A stretch of DNA of 5,664 nt from Acidobacteriota bacterium (GTDB lineage Bacteria > Acidobacteriota > Vicinamibacteria > Vicinamibacterales > 2-12-FULL-66-21), in the NCBI GenBank assembly GCA_013817065.1, contig JACDDJ010000337.1, positions 1-5,664 on the forward strand. Direction: 5' to 3'. Positions 1 through 5,664 of the stretch are shown here, in pieces. The notes below the pieces were generated by a model, which was not told the DNA's origin, did not search any database, and saw only the letters and a program-made list of their open reading frames with translations. The position numbers and the translations under genes were made by a program. Position 1 is the stretch's first letter. Every line of letters starts with the position of its first letter.

Positions 1-1188
1 TGTGGCGGCCGGAGACACACTCAGCACCGGGCCGAAGATCTCGGTCGTGGCGAGCTCGCTCTCGACCTGCGGCAGCTCGAGGACGGTCGGCTTCAGGAAG
101 TGTCCGTTCTCATAGCCGCTGATGCTCGGGTTTCGGCCGTCGACCAGCACCTTCGCCCCGGCCGCGATGCCGCGATCGAGCAGGCCCTCGATCCGCTGCC
201 TGCTCTCGGCCGTGATCACCGGACCCATCTCGCTCGCTTCGTCGAGGCCATAGCCGACCCGGCGCGACGCCGCGGCCTCTAGCAGTTTCGGTGTGAAGGT
301 CTCGCGCGCCTCGCCGACCGGAACCGCAATCGACGCGGCGAGGCAGCGCTGCCCGGCGCATCCGAACGCCGAATCCATCGTCAGCTTCACCGTCATCTCG
401 ACATCCGCATCCGGCATCACGATGATCGGATTCTTGGCTCCACCCTGGCACTGGACGCGCTTCCCCGCGGCCGCGGCGCGCGAATAGACGTACTTCGCCA
501 CCGGCGAGGAACCGACGAAGGAGATGGCGCGGATCTCGGGATGATCCAGCAGCGCATCGACTGTCTCCTTCCCCCCGTTCACCAGGCTGACCACGCCGGG
601 AGGTAATTTGAGACTGTCGAGCAGCTCAAACACCTTGTGCATCGTCATCGGTACCCGCTCCGACGGCTTGAGGATGAACGGGTTCCCGCAGGCGAGCGCA
701 TAAGGCATGAACCACAGCGGGATCATCGCCGGGAAATTGAATGGCGTGATCGCCGCGACCACACCCAGCGGCTGGCGGATCATCATCTCGTCGATGCCAC
801 TGGCAATGTCTTCGACGTTGTAGCCCATCGCCATGGACGGGATGCCGGTGGCCACTTCGACGTTCTCGATGCCACGCCGCAACTCAGCACGCGCTTCGCC
901 GATGGTCTTCCCGGCCTCCATCGTCGTGATGCGCGCGATCTCGTCGAAGTGCTCTTCGAGCTTCTGTTTGAAGGCAAAGAGGTACTGGATCCGCTCGGTC
1001 GGCGGCGTGCGCCGCCAGCCGTCCGCGGCACGGGATGCGGCGGCGACAATCTCATTCACGTCCGCAGCGGACGAGAGCGGGACTCGGGCGAGAAGGTCGC
1101 CCGTCGCAGGGTTGAAAACGTCGGAAGCGGGGGCCGACGGCATGTGCCAGCGCCCACCCAGGTAGTTGTCGAGGAGTCTGGTTTCCAT
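1..1188 (-). CDS. mmsA: CoA-acylating methylmalonate/malonate-semialdehyde dehydrogenase, 3'-truncated by window edge
   Basis: This enzyme oxidises methylmalonate or malonate semialdehyde with NAD+ and CoA to propionyl-CoA or acetyl-CoA plus CO2, in the cytoplasm, at the end of valine, thymine, inositol or beta-alanine breakdown. The frame reads METRLLDNYLGGRW from ATG 1188-1186 and stays open through 396 codons to base 1; family members are about 490-500 aa, so about 100 C-terminal residues lie outside. Visible aldehyde dehydrogenase landmarks are TPFNFPAM with Asn151, the cofactor lysine K174 in KPSE, FVGSS at 224-228, the catalytic Cys282 in GQRC, and EIFGP at 383-387. The usual general-base glutamate of hydrolytic aldehyde dehydrogenases is absent: the aligned stretch is CQGGAKN (247-253). 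This is the known family mark of CoA-dependent MMSDH. The start lies 3 nt after the stop of the upstream M20 gene with no strong ribosome site, suggesting translational coupling. Family assignment is firm; the exact physiological semialdehyde is not. Confidence 0.93.
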   Translation of the reverse strand, partial: METRLLDNYLGGRWHMPSAPASDVFNPATGDLLARVPLSSAADVNEIVAAASRAADGWRRTPPTERIQYLFAFKQKLEEHFDEIARITTMEAGKTIGEARAELRRGIENVEVATGIPSMAMGYNVEDIASGIDEMMIRQPLGVVAAITPFNFPAMIPLWFMPYALACGNPFILKPSERVPMTMHKVFELLDSLKLPPGVVSLVNGGKETVDALLDHPEIRAISFVGSSPVAKYVYSRAAAAGKRVQCQGGAKNPIIVMPDADVEMTVKLTMDSAFGCAGQRCLAASIAVPVGEARETFTPKLLEAAASRRVGYGLDEASEMGPVITAESRQRIEGLLDRGIAAGAKVLVDGRNPSISGYENGHFLKPTVLELPQVESELATTEIFGPVLSVSPAAT

Positions 1189-1191
1189 AAA

Positions 1192-2472
1192 TCAGTGTCC
1201 CGTGGTCTGTGTGAGTTCGAGAACCGAGAGCGCGAGGACCTTCGTCGAGTTGACCAGGTCGTCGATGCCGCACCACTCGTCGGGCTGGTGCGCCAGGTCG
1301 AGGATGCCGGGCCCGTAGGCGACGCAGTTCGGGATCCCCGCGATGCGGTCCACGTGCTTGTGATCGTAGGTGCCGGGGCTGGCGATCTGCACCGCCGGCC
1401 GTCCCAGTACATGCTGGATGCCGCGCTCGAGTGACGCCACCAGTGGCGATCCTTCGGGCGTGCGCACCGGGTGAACGACCATCAGGTCGCGCAGCGCGTA
1501 GGCAAGCTGCGGCGTCTCGGCGGTGGCCCGATCGAGCAGCGCCTGGATCTCGGCCCTGGTCGCGTCGAAGCCTTCTTCGAGCAGGAAGCGGCGATCGAAC
1601 ACCGCGCGGCAGAGATCGGCGACGCACGGCGTCTGGATGCCGTTGACGTCCTGACCGCCCATGATCCCGTTGATGTTAAGGGTGGCATGTCGTGCGCCGT
1701 CCGGTACGACGGGCACGCCGGTTGTTCTGGAGGCGAGCGCGGGCAGGAGTTCCCGGCGCATCCGGTCGAGGATCACGCCCATGTGTTCGATCGCGCTGAC
1801 GCCGAGAAACGGCATGCTGCCGTGGCCGATGCGGCCGTGCGTCGTCACTTCAAACCAGTAGACGCCGCGATGCCCGATGCAGATGCGATCGACGTTGAGC
1901 GGCTCGGGGATGATGACGAAGTCCTGGCGGTCGGCGCTCAAGCGCTTCTGCTGCGCCAGCCAGGCGACCCCGGCGAAGCCGCCGCTCTCTTCGTCCACCG
2001 TCCCGCTGATCTCGATTGAACCATTCAGCTCGACGCCGGCGCGACGAATCGCTTCCGCGGCATAGACCGCCGCCGCGATACCGGCCTTCATATCGCAGGC
2101 GCCGCGTCCATACACGCGGCCGTCCCTGACGACGCCGCCGAAAGGATCCAGCGTCCACCCGGCGCCGGCCGGCACGACATCGAAGTGGCCATTGAGGTGG
2201 ACGGCGGGGCGCAGCGCGCGGCCGCGCCGGAGCCCGACGACGTTGACGCGGGGATGGGCGGAGGTGTGCTCCGGGCGGCCCTCCGCGGCGTGGTACTCGA
2301 CCTCGAAACCGCCGAGCGCGAGACGATCACCGATCAGCCGGGCGCAGTCCTCATAAAGCTCGCCGGGCGGATTGACCGTCGGGATCCGGATGAGATCAGC
2401 GGTGAAGGCGACGAGCTCATCGGCGGATGCGTCGACGGCGGCCAGCACGCGGTCGATGTCGGGAGAGACCAC
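1192..2472 (-). CDS. M20-family metallo-amidohydrolase (ArgE/DapE-like deacylase), substrate unknown
   Basis: This is a predicted cytoplasmic two-zinc hydrolase of N-acyl or related amide bonds. Numbering from the furthest upstream TTG (2508-2506), the M20 metal site is complete: His108 and Asp110 in GHFD, bridging Asp139 in ACDMKAG, general base Glu173 and ligand Glu174 in DEESGG, Glu202 in PEP, and His407 in LAHQPDEW. His229 in GHGSMP matches the lid/dimer-domain histidine. The lid domain spans roughly 220-330 between the two halves of the catalytic domain. Length (438 aa from TTG, 426 from the start chosen here) is normal for the family. I chose GTG 2472-2470 because the TTG lies inside a candidate promoter and family similarity begins only near DIDRVLAAVDA; GTG 2448-2446 is also possible. 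None has a good ribosome site. It is the first gene of the leftward operon with mmsA, which argues for catabolism rather than arginine or lysine synthesis. No substrate can be read from the sequence. Confidence 0.9.
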   Translation of the reverse strand: MVSPDIDRVLAAVDASADELVAFTADLIRIPTVNPPGELYEDCARLIGDRLALGGFEVEYHAAEGRPEHTSAHPRVNVVGLRRGRALRPAVHLNGHFDVVPAGAGWTLDPFGGVVRDGRVYGRGACDMKAGIAAAVYAAEAIRRAGVELNGSIEISGTVDEESGGFAGVAWLAQQKRLSADRQDFVIIPEPLNVDRICIGHRGVYWFEVTTHGRIGHGSMPFLGVSAIEHMGVILDRMRRELLPALASRTTGVPVVPDGARHATLNINGIMGGQDVNGIQTPCVADLCRAVFDRRFLLEEGFDATRAEIQALLDRATAETPQLAYALRDLMVVHPVRTPEGSPLVASLERGIQHVLGRPAVQIASPGTYDHKHVDRIAGIPNCVAYGPGILDLAHQPDEWCGIDDLVNSTKVLALSVLELTQTTGH

Positions 2473-2481
2473 GGCGCGAGA

Positions 2482-2508
2482 ATTACAGCAAACATGTAAC
2501 GTTGTCAA
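2482..2508 (-). promoter_or_regulatory. Candidate promoter for the leftward M20-mmsA operon
   Basis: On the minus strand a perfect TTGACA (2508-2503) is followed after 15 nt by TGTAAT (2487-2482), which matches five of six bases of the -10 consensus. A TAATTC at 17 nt spacing is a poorer alternative. The site lies in the only AT-rich patch of the window and directly in front of the M20 gene. Transcription would start near 2475, leaving almost no leader before GTG 2472. The spacing is short, so this is a candidate only. Confidence 0.4.
2483..2499. repeat. 17-bp inverted repeat, candidate operator
   Basis: TTACA (2483-2487) and TGTAA (2495-2499) form 5-bp arms separated by 7 bp, with the palindrome ACATGT (2492-2497) overlapping the right arm. 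It overlies the proposed -10 of the leftward promoter, where a bound regulator could block or reshape transcription. Arms this short can arise by chance; position in the divergent promoter region is the main support. Confidence 0.35.
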
Positions 2509-2512
2509 ACAT
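2489..2512. repeat. Direct repeat CAAACAT x2, 17-bp period
   Basis: The heptamer CAAACAT occurs at 2489-2495 and again at 2506-2512 (ATGTTTG on the minus strand). Both copies lie in the divergent promoter region and the second overlaps both proposed -35 elements. It may be a second recognition element for the neighbouring regulator, which carries two different helix-turn-helix domains, but this is inference. Confidence 0.35.
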
Positions 2513-2531
2513 CGCCGGGTTCAAGTAGTAT
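2502..2531 (+). promoter_or_regulatory. Candidate promoter for the rightward regulator-symporter-SDR operon
   Basis: TTGTCA (2502-2507) and TAGTAT (2526-2531) are separated by 18 nt and would start transcription near 2538, about 26 nt before GTG 2564. The -35 overlaps the leftward -35 by five bases, so the two polymerases would compete and one bound regulator could control both units. MerR-type promoters often have over-long spacers (19-20 nt); 18 nt is only slightly long. Support is by pattern only. Confidence 0.35.
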
Positions 2532-2563
2532 CGCGGCGCCACTCACGCGAGCCTGTTGCCGTC

Positions 2564-3418
2564 GTGCCGCCGAAACGTACTGCCGCCGCCGTCTCTTCGT
2601 CGCTGCGCCCGCAGGCGCGTCAGCCCGCGGCATCGCGCCTCGGCTTCCTCACCGTGGGGCAGACGGCCCGCATCCTTGGCGTCAGCGCCTCCACCCTGCG
2701 GCTGTGGGAATCAGTCGGACTGATCGCGCCGGTGCGCAGCAACGGGAGGTATCGGCTCTACAGCCCCGAACTGCTCAAAGTGCTCAAGCGCATCAAGTAT
2801 CTCCGCGAGGTCCAGCACCTGAATGTTCCGGGGATCAAGCGCGAGCTCGGCCCCGCAACCGGACCGCGTGCCGCGAAGGAACCTAAGCCGCTCGGGCCGA
2901 AGCTGCAGCGGCTCCGCGCGCGCGCCGGGTTTCCCCTCGTCGACGCGGCAAAACGTGCCGGCATCTCGACGGGATTCCTCAGCTCGGTCGAACGAGGACA
3001 GGCCAATGCGTCAGTCGCAACGCTGCAGCGGCTGGCCGCGGCCTACGGCACGACCGTGATGGACCTCTTTCAGGCGCCGAAGGGCCGCGACCGTCTCGTC
3101 CGCCCGGCGGACCGCCGGGTTCTCGAGATGCACTCCGGCGTCCGCATGGAAATGCTGTCCTCCGGCGCGACCATGCTGCAGTCGATGCTGTTCCGGGTGG
3201 CGCCGCTCTCGGGCAGCGACGGATCGTACTCGCACCAGGGCGAGGAGTTCATCTACATCCTCTCGGGCAAGCTCGAAATGTGGCTCGACGAGCTCGAATG
3301 CTTCGTGCTGAACGAAGGCGACGGCTTCTGGTTCGAAAGTACGCTGGGGCACCGCTGGTTCAATCCCGGTAAGGTGGACGCGGTCCTGCTCTGGATCAAC
3401 ACGCCGCCGACCTTCTGA
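2564..3418 (+). CDS. MerR-XRE-cupin three-domain transcriptional regulator
   Basis: This is a predicted cytoplasmic DNA-binding regulator of the divergent locus. From GTG 2564 it is 284 aa. Residues 1-27 are a basic, Ala/Pro-rich tail. Residues 28-95 form a MerR winged helix-turn-helix (FLTVGQTARILGVSASTLRLWE, then GRYRLYSPE), without the metal-binding cysteines or long coiled coil of classical MerR proteins. A charged, proline-rich linker (about 96-109) leads to an XRE/HTH_3 domain at 111-169 (LRARAGF, then GISTGFLSSVERGQANAS, ending in MDLF). A cupin_2 domain fills about 205-279, with His224, Glu228 and His263 as possible ligands; the first His of the usual HxH is Tyr222. XRE-cupin proteins usually sense small metabolites, so the cupin is the likely effector domain. 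The frame is open further upstream (ATG 2456), but that start would lie inside the M20 gene and ahead of the promoter; GTG 2564 is preferred although no clear ribosome site precedes it. Its stop overlaps the symporter start (TGATG). Confidence 0.88.
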   Translation: MPPKRTAAAVSSSLRPQARQPAASRLGFLTVGQTARILGVSASTLRLWESVGLIAPVRSNGRYRLYSPELLKVLKRIKYLREVQHLNVPGIKRELGPATGPRAAKEPKPLGPKLQRLRARAGFPLVDAAKRAGISTGFLSSVERGQANASVATLQRLAAAYGTTVMDLFQAPKGRDRLVRPADRRVLEMHSGVRMEMLSSGATMLQSMLFRVAPLSGSDGSYSHQGEEFIYILSGKLEMWLDELECFVLNEGDGFWFESTLGHRWFNPGKVDAVLLWINTPPTF

Positions 3419-4824
3419 TGAACATCCACCTCATCCTGCTCATCGTCTACTCCGTCCTGCTCACGGCCGGCGGGCTCTGGATCGCGCGGCGGGTGCGCGG
3501 AAGCGGAGACTTTTTCGTCGCCGGACGGGGTCTCACCGCGCCGCTCATTTTTTCGACAGTGCTGGCGGCGAATATCGGCGCCGGCACGACCGTTGGAGCG
3601 GCCGGTCTCGCCTACATGCAGGGTGTCTCGGCCTGGTGGTGGAACGGGTCGGCCGCGCTCGGCTCACTGGTGCTGGCGTTCTGGATCGGTCCGAAAATGT
3701 GGCGGCTCGCCTCGGACCACGGGTTCTACACCGCTGGTGATTACCTCGAGCATCGCTACAACGCAACGGTTCGCGGCGTCATCGCCGCGCTCATCTGGCT
3801 GGGGACGCTGGCCATCCTCGCCGGACAGCTCATCGCCGGATCGGCGGTGCTGTCGGTCGTGGCCGATGTGCCCAAGCCCGCGGGGGTGATGATCGGCGCG
3901 GTGGCGATGATGGTGTATTTCGTCGCCGGCGGTCTTCTCAGTTCCGCCTGGGTGAACCTGGTCCAGTTGGTCGTTCTCGTAGGTGGGTTCGTCATCGCGA
4001 TACCGGTACTGTATTCGTCGCTCGGCGGCGCCGCTGCGTTCAACGCCATGGCGCCCCCGCACCCGGGTTACTGGGACATCATGTATTCGACCGGGTCCGG
4101 CATGTCGGGGTGGGCGATGCTGGCGATCCTGTTCCCTGCCTTCATCATCTCGCCGGGACTGCTGCAGAAGGCCTACGGCGCCAAAGACGCACGCGCGGTG
4201 CGCCTCGGGATCGGTCTGCAGGGCGGCGCCCAGATGCTGTTCGCGTTCATCCCGGTGTTCTTTGGCCTCGCCGCCAGGGCGGCGCACCTGGAGATCACCG
4301 ACCCGAACGTCGTCCTGCCGACGGTCCTGGCGACGCAGTTGCCGGCGTTCCTGGGCGCCCTCGCGCTCGCCGCCGTCTTCTCGGCTGAAGTCAGCACCTG
4401 CGACGCGATCCTGTTCATGCTGGCAACGTCACTCTCGAAGGATCTCTACAAGCGCTTCATCAACCCCGACGCCGACGACAGGCGCGTGCTGCTCGTCGCC
4501 CGGCTGGCGGCTGTTGCCGGTGGCATCGGCGGGGTGATCCTCGCGATCCAGCTGCAGACCGTGATCGGCGCCCTCGGGATCTTCTATTCGCTGCTCAGCG
4601 TCAGCCTGTTCGTGCCGGTGATCGGCGGCCTCTACACGCGGCGCGCCGGCGCGCCCGAAGCACTGGCTGCAATGGCGGCCGGCATCATCACCCTTCTGTT
4701 CGTGACCTACACCACCGGCGGGCGCGGCTACGGCCTGCTCAACCCCAATCTGCTCGGGCTCGGCGCATCAGCACTCGCCTTTTTCCTGGTGATGTCGCGG
4801 ACCCTCGTCTCACGGAGAGCGTAG
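3418..4824 (+). CDS. Sodium:solute symporter (SSS family)
   Basis: This is an inner-membrane transporter expected to couple inward sodium flow to uptake of a small organic solute. The 468-aa protein is hydrophobic throughout, with about 13 predicted membrane helices, a length normal for SSS (TC 2.A.21). Family marks are GDFFVAGRGLT at 30-40 after the first helix, the unwound segment LAANIGAG at 49-56, and FSAEVSTCD at 321-329. By alignment to PutP and vSGLT, Ala50, Ile53, Ala323, Ser326 and Thr327 occupy the Na2 sodium site; the position of PutP Asp55 is Asn52. The sodium site therefore looks intact. The ATG overlaps the regulator stop by 1 nt and has no Shine-Dalgarno of its own, implying coupled translation. 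Its place beside catabolic enzymes suggests it imports the pathway substrate. Substrate cannot be read from the sequence; organic acids, amino acids, sugars and pantothenate are all handled by this superfamily. Confidence 0.92.
   Translation: MNIHLILLIVYSVLLTAGGLWIARRVRGSGDFFVAGRGLTAPLIFSTVLAANIGAGTTVGAAGLAYMQGVSAWWWNGSAALGSLVLAFWIGPKMWRLASDHGFYTAGDYLEHRYNATVRGVIAALIWLGTLAILAGQLIAGSAVLSVVADVPKPAGVMIGAVAMMVYFVAGGLLSSAWVNLVQLVVLVGGFVIAIPVLYSSLGGAAAFNAMAPPHPGYWDIMYSTGSGMSGWAMLAILFPAFIISPGLLQKAYGAKDARAVRLGIGLQGGAQMLFAFIPVFFGLAARAAHLEITDPNVVLPTVLATQLPAFLGALALAAVFSAEVSTCDAILFMLATSLSKDLYKRFINPDADDRRVLLVARLAAVAGGIGGVILAIQLQTVIGALGIFYSLLSVSLFVPVIGGLYTRRAGAPEALAAMAAGIITLLFVTYTTGGRGYGLLNPNLLGLGASALAFFLVMSRTLVSRRA
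4814..4818 (+). promoter_or_regulatory. Ribosome binding site of the SDR gene
   Basis: GGAGA ends 5 nt before GTG 4824 and lies within the last codons of the symporter gene. It is the clearest Shine-Dalgarno in the window and fixes the GTG start of the SDR. Confidence 0.7.
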
Positions 4825-5615
4825 TGAAGAAGAATATTTTCGATCTCACGGGAAAAGTTGCGGCCGTCATTGGCGGTGCATCCGGCATCGGCGAAGCCGT
4901 CACCATTGGCGCGGCCCAGATGGGCGCCAAAGTGATCTGCCTCGACATCAAGCAGGAGGAGGCGGCACGGGTCAGCGTCAGGGCGTCCGAAGACGGCTGC
5001 TCCTGCGAGGCCGGCACGCTCGACATTCGTGACTCCGCCGCCGTGGCGTCCACCATGGCTCGGATCGCCACAGACCACGGCAGTCTCGACATCGTCATCT
5101 GCACCCCCAGCATCAACGTGCGCAAGAAGATTCTCGATTACGAGGATGAGGAGTTCGCACGTGTGCTGGAGCTGAACATGAAGGGCAACTTCAACGTCCT
5201 GCGCGGCGCCGGCCGGGTGATGACCGCACAGGGAAGCGGCAGCATCATCCTCTTCTCGTCGATCCGCTCGATCGTCGTCGAGCCAGGCCAGGCCGCGTAT
5301 GCGGCAACCAAGGCCGGGATCCTCCAGATGGCGCGCGGCGCCGCCTCCGAGTTCGGCAAGTTCGGCGTCCGCGTGAACTGCGTTGGCCCGGGCGTGATCG
5401 AAACCCCGCTGACGGCACCGATCAAGAACAACCCGGAGTGGTTCGCCGCCTACGGCGCCAAGAGCGTGTTCAATCGCTGGGGCAAGCCGGAGGAGATGGT
5501 CGGCCCGACGTTGTTCCTCGCCTCGGATGCCGCCAGCTACGTGACCGGGACGATCATCTACGCTGACGGCGGCTGGCTGGCACAGGACGGACGGTTCACC
5601 CCGCCGGGGATGTAA
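4824..5615 (+). CDS. SDR-family NAD(P)-dependent oxidoreductase
   Basis: This is a cytoplasmic short-chain dehydrogenase/reductase of classical size (263 aa), expected to interconvert an alcohol and a ketone or aldehyde. The Rossmann glycine motif is GGASGIG at 17-23, and Asp41 at the end of the second strand points to NAD rather than NADP. Asp67 in LDIRD fits the adenine-pocket position. The catalytic tetrad is complete: Asn118, Ser146, Tyr159 and Lys163 (YAATKAG). The C-terminus has the usual PGVIETPL and VTGTIIYADGGW segments. The strand-4 NNAG motif of classical SDRs is replaced by CTPS at 93-96, followed by INVRK. GTG 4824 overlaps the symporter stop (TAGTG) and follows a good ribosome site. 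Position in the operon suggests it oxidises the imported compound or a product of it, perhaps to supply a semialdehyde for MmsA; that role is inferred. Family is firm, substrate unknown. Confidence 0.93.
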   Translation: MKKNIFDLTGKVAAVIGGASGIGEAVTIGAAQMGAKVICLDIKQEEAARVSVRASEDGCSCEAGTLDIRDSAAVASTMARIATDHGSLDIVICTPSINVRKKILDYEDEEFARVLELNMKGNFNVLRGAGRVMTAQGSGSIILFSSIRSIVVEPGQAAYAATKAGILQMARGAASEFGKFGVRVNCVGPGVIETPLTAPIKNNPEWFAAYGAKSVFNRWGKPEEMVGPTLFLASDAASYVTGTIIYADGGWLAQDGRFTPPGM

Positions 5616-5617
5616 AA

Positions 5618-5664
5618 CGTGCGATGTGCTACGTGCTAAGTGCGACGTGCGGTGCGATGTGCCA
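5618..5664. repeat. Degenerate GTGC heptamer tandem repeat, continues past window edge
   Basis: Starting 2 nt after the SDR stop codon, the sequence reads as seven units around the pattern NGTGCNA: CGTGCGA, TGTGCTA, CGTGCTA, AGTGCGA, a shortened CGTGC, GGTGCGA and TGTGCCA. The strict 7-nt spacing is broken once by a 2-nt loss. No long inverted arms or T-run is present, so it does not look like a terminator. The array appears to run beyond base 5664. Confidence 0.65.

Noticed and set aside
637..1434. Plus-strand open frame of 265 codons opposite mmsA and the M20 gene
   Set aside because: It crosses the boundary of two well-recognised minus-strand genes, is dominated by Arg, Asp and Val as expected for antisense of GC-rich coding DNA, and shows no domain.
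1471..2019. Plus-strand open frame of 182 codons within the M20 gene
   Set aside because: It is a shadow of conserved M20 coding sequence with no recognisable motif or start signal.
1192..2472. M20 gene as true biosynthetic argE or dapE
   Set aside because: Motifs fit the broad ArgE/DapE group only; the operon with mmsA and the divergent transporter argue for catabolism, so no symbol was given.
2372..2563. N-terminal extension of the regulator (ATG at 2372 or 2456)
   Set aside because: It would overlap the M20 coding region and cross the divergent promoter region, and the extra residues look like antisense M20 rather than a domain.
3664..4287. Minus-strand open frame of 207 codons opposite the symporter
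   Set aside because: Composition is rich in His, Arg, Asp and Gln, as expected from the complement of hydrophobic membrane codons; no domain is seen.
3983..4537. Plus-strand open frame of 184 codons in another frame of the symporter
   Set aside because: It is an Arg/Ser-rich out-of-frame reading of the symporter's conserved core.
4739..5125. Minus-strand open frame spanning the symporter/SDR junction
   Set aside because: Both underlying genes are clear and overlapping; the antisense reading has no motif.
5618..5664. CRISPR array, tRNA or terminator at the right edge
   Set aside because: Units are 7 nt without spacers, there is no cloverleaf, and there is no stable hairpin followed by a T-run.

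Overview
The window is GC-rich bacterial DNA with five tightly packed genes in two divergent transcription units. No tRNA, rRNA, CRISPR array, transposase or phage gene was seen. The style (high GC, GTG starts, one-base overlaps between genes) fits a soil or environmental bacterium. A degenerate GTGC heptamer repeat at the right edge recalls intergenic repeats I associate with Acidobacteriota (Vicinamibacteria-like) genomes. That link is from memory and weak, so the phylum is unresolved.

Leftward unit (minus strand, about 2472 to 1, running off the left edge): an M20-family metallo-amidohydrolase (ArgE/DapE-like) is followed after 3 nt by a CoA-acylating methylmalonate/malonate-semialdehyde dehydrogenase (MmsA). 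MmsA is cut by the window edge after 396 codons; roughly the last 100 are missing.

Rightward unit (plus strand, 2564 to 5615): a three-domain regulator (MerR-type HTH, then XRE-type HTH, then cupin) overlaps by 1 nt a sodium:solute symporter of the SSS family. The symporter in turn overlaps by 1 nt an SDR oxidoreductase. The shared region between the units (about 2473-2563) contains the only clearly AT-rich patch, with candidate back-to-back promoters whose -35 elements overlap, a 17-bp inverted repeat and a 7-bp direct repeat.

Taken together this looks like a self-contained, substrate-induced catabolic locus. The symporter would import a small organic solute, the M20 enzyme would cleave an amide or acyl bond, the SDR would oxidise an alcohol group, and MmsA would convert the resulting 3-oxo-acid semialdehyde to acetyl-CoA or propionyl-CoA. 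The cupin of the regulator would sense the substrate or an intermediate. The enzyme families are clear. The substrate and the order of steps are inference.
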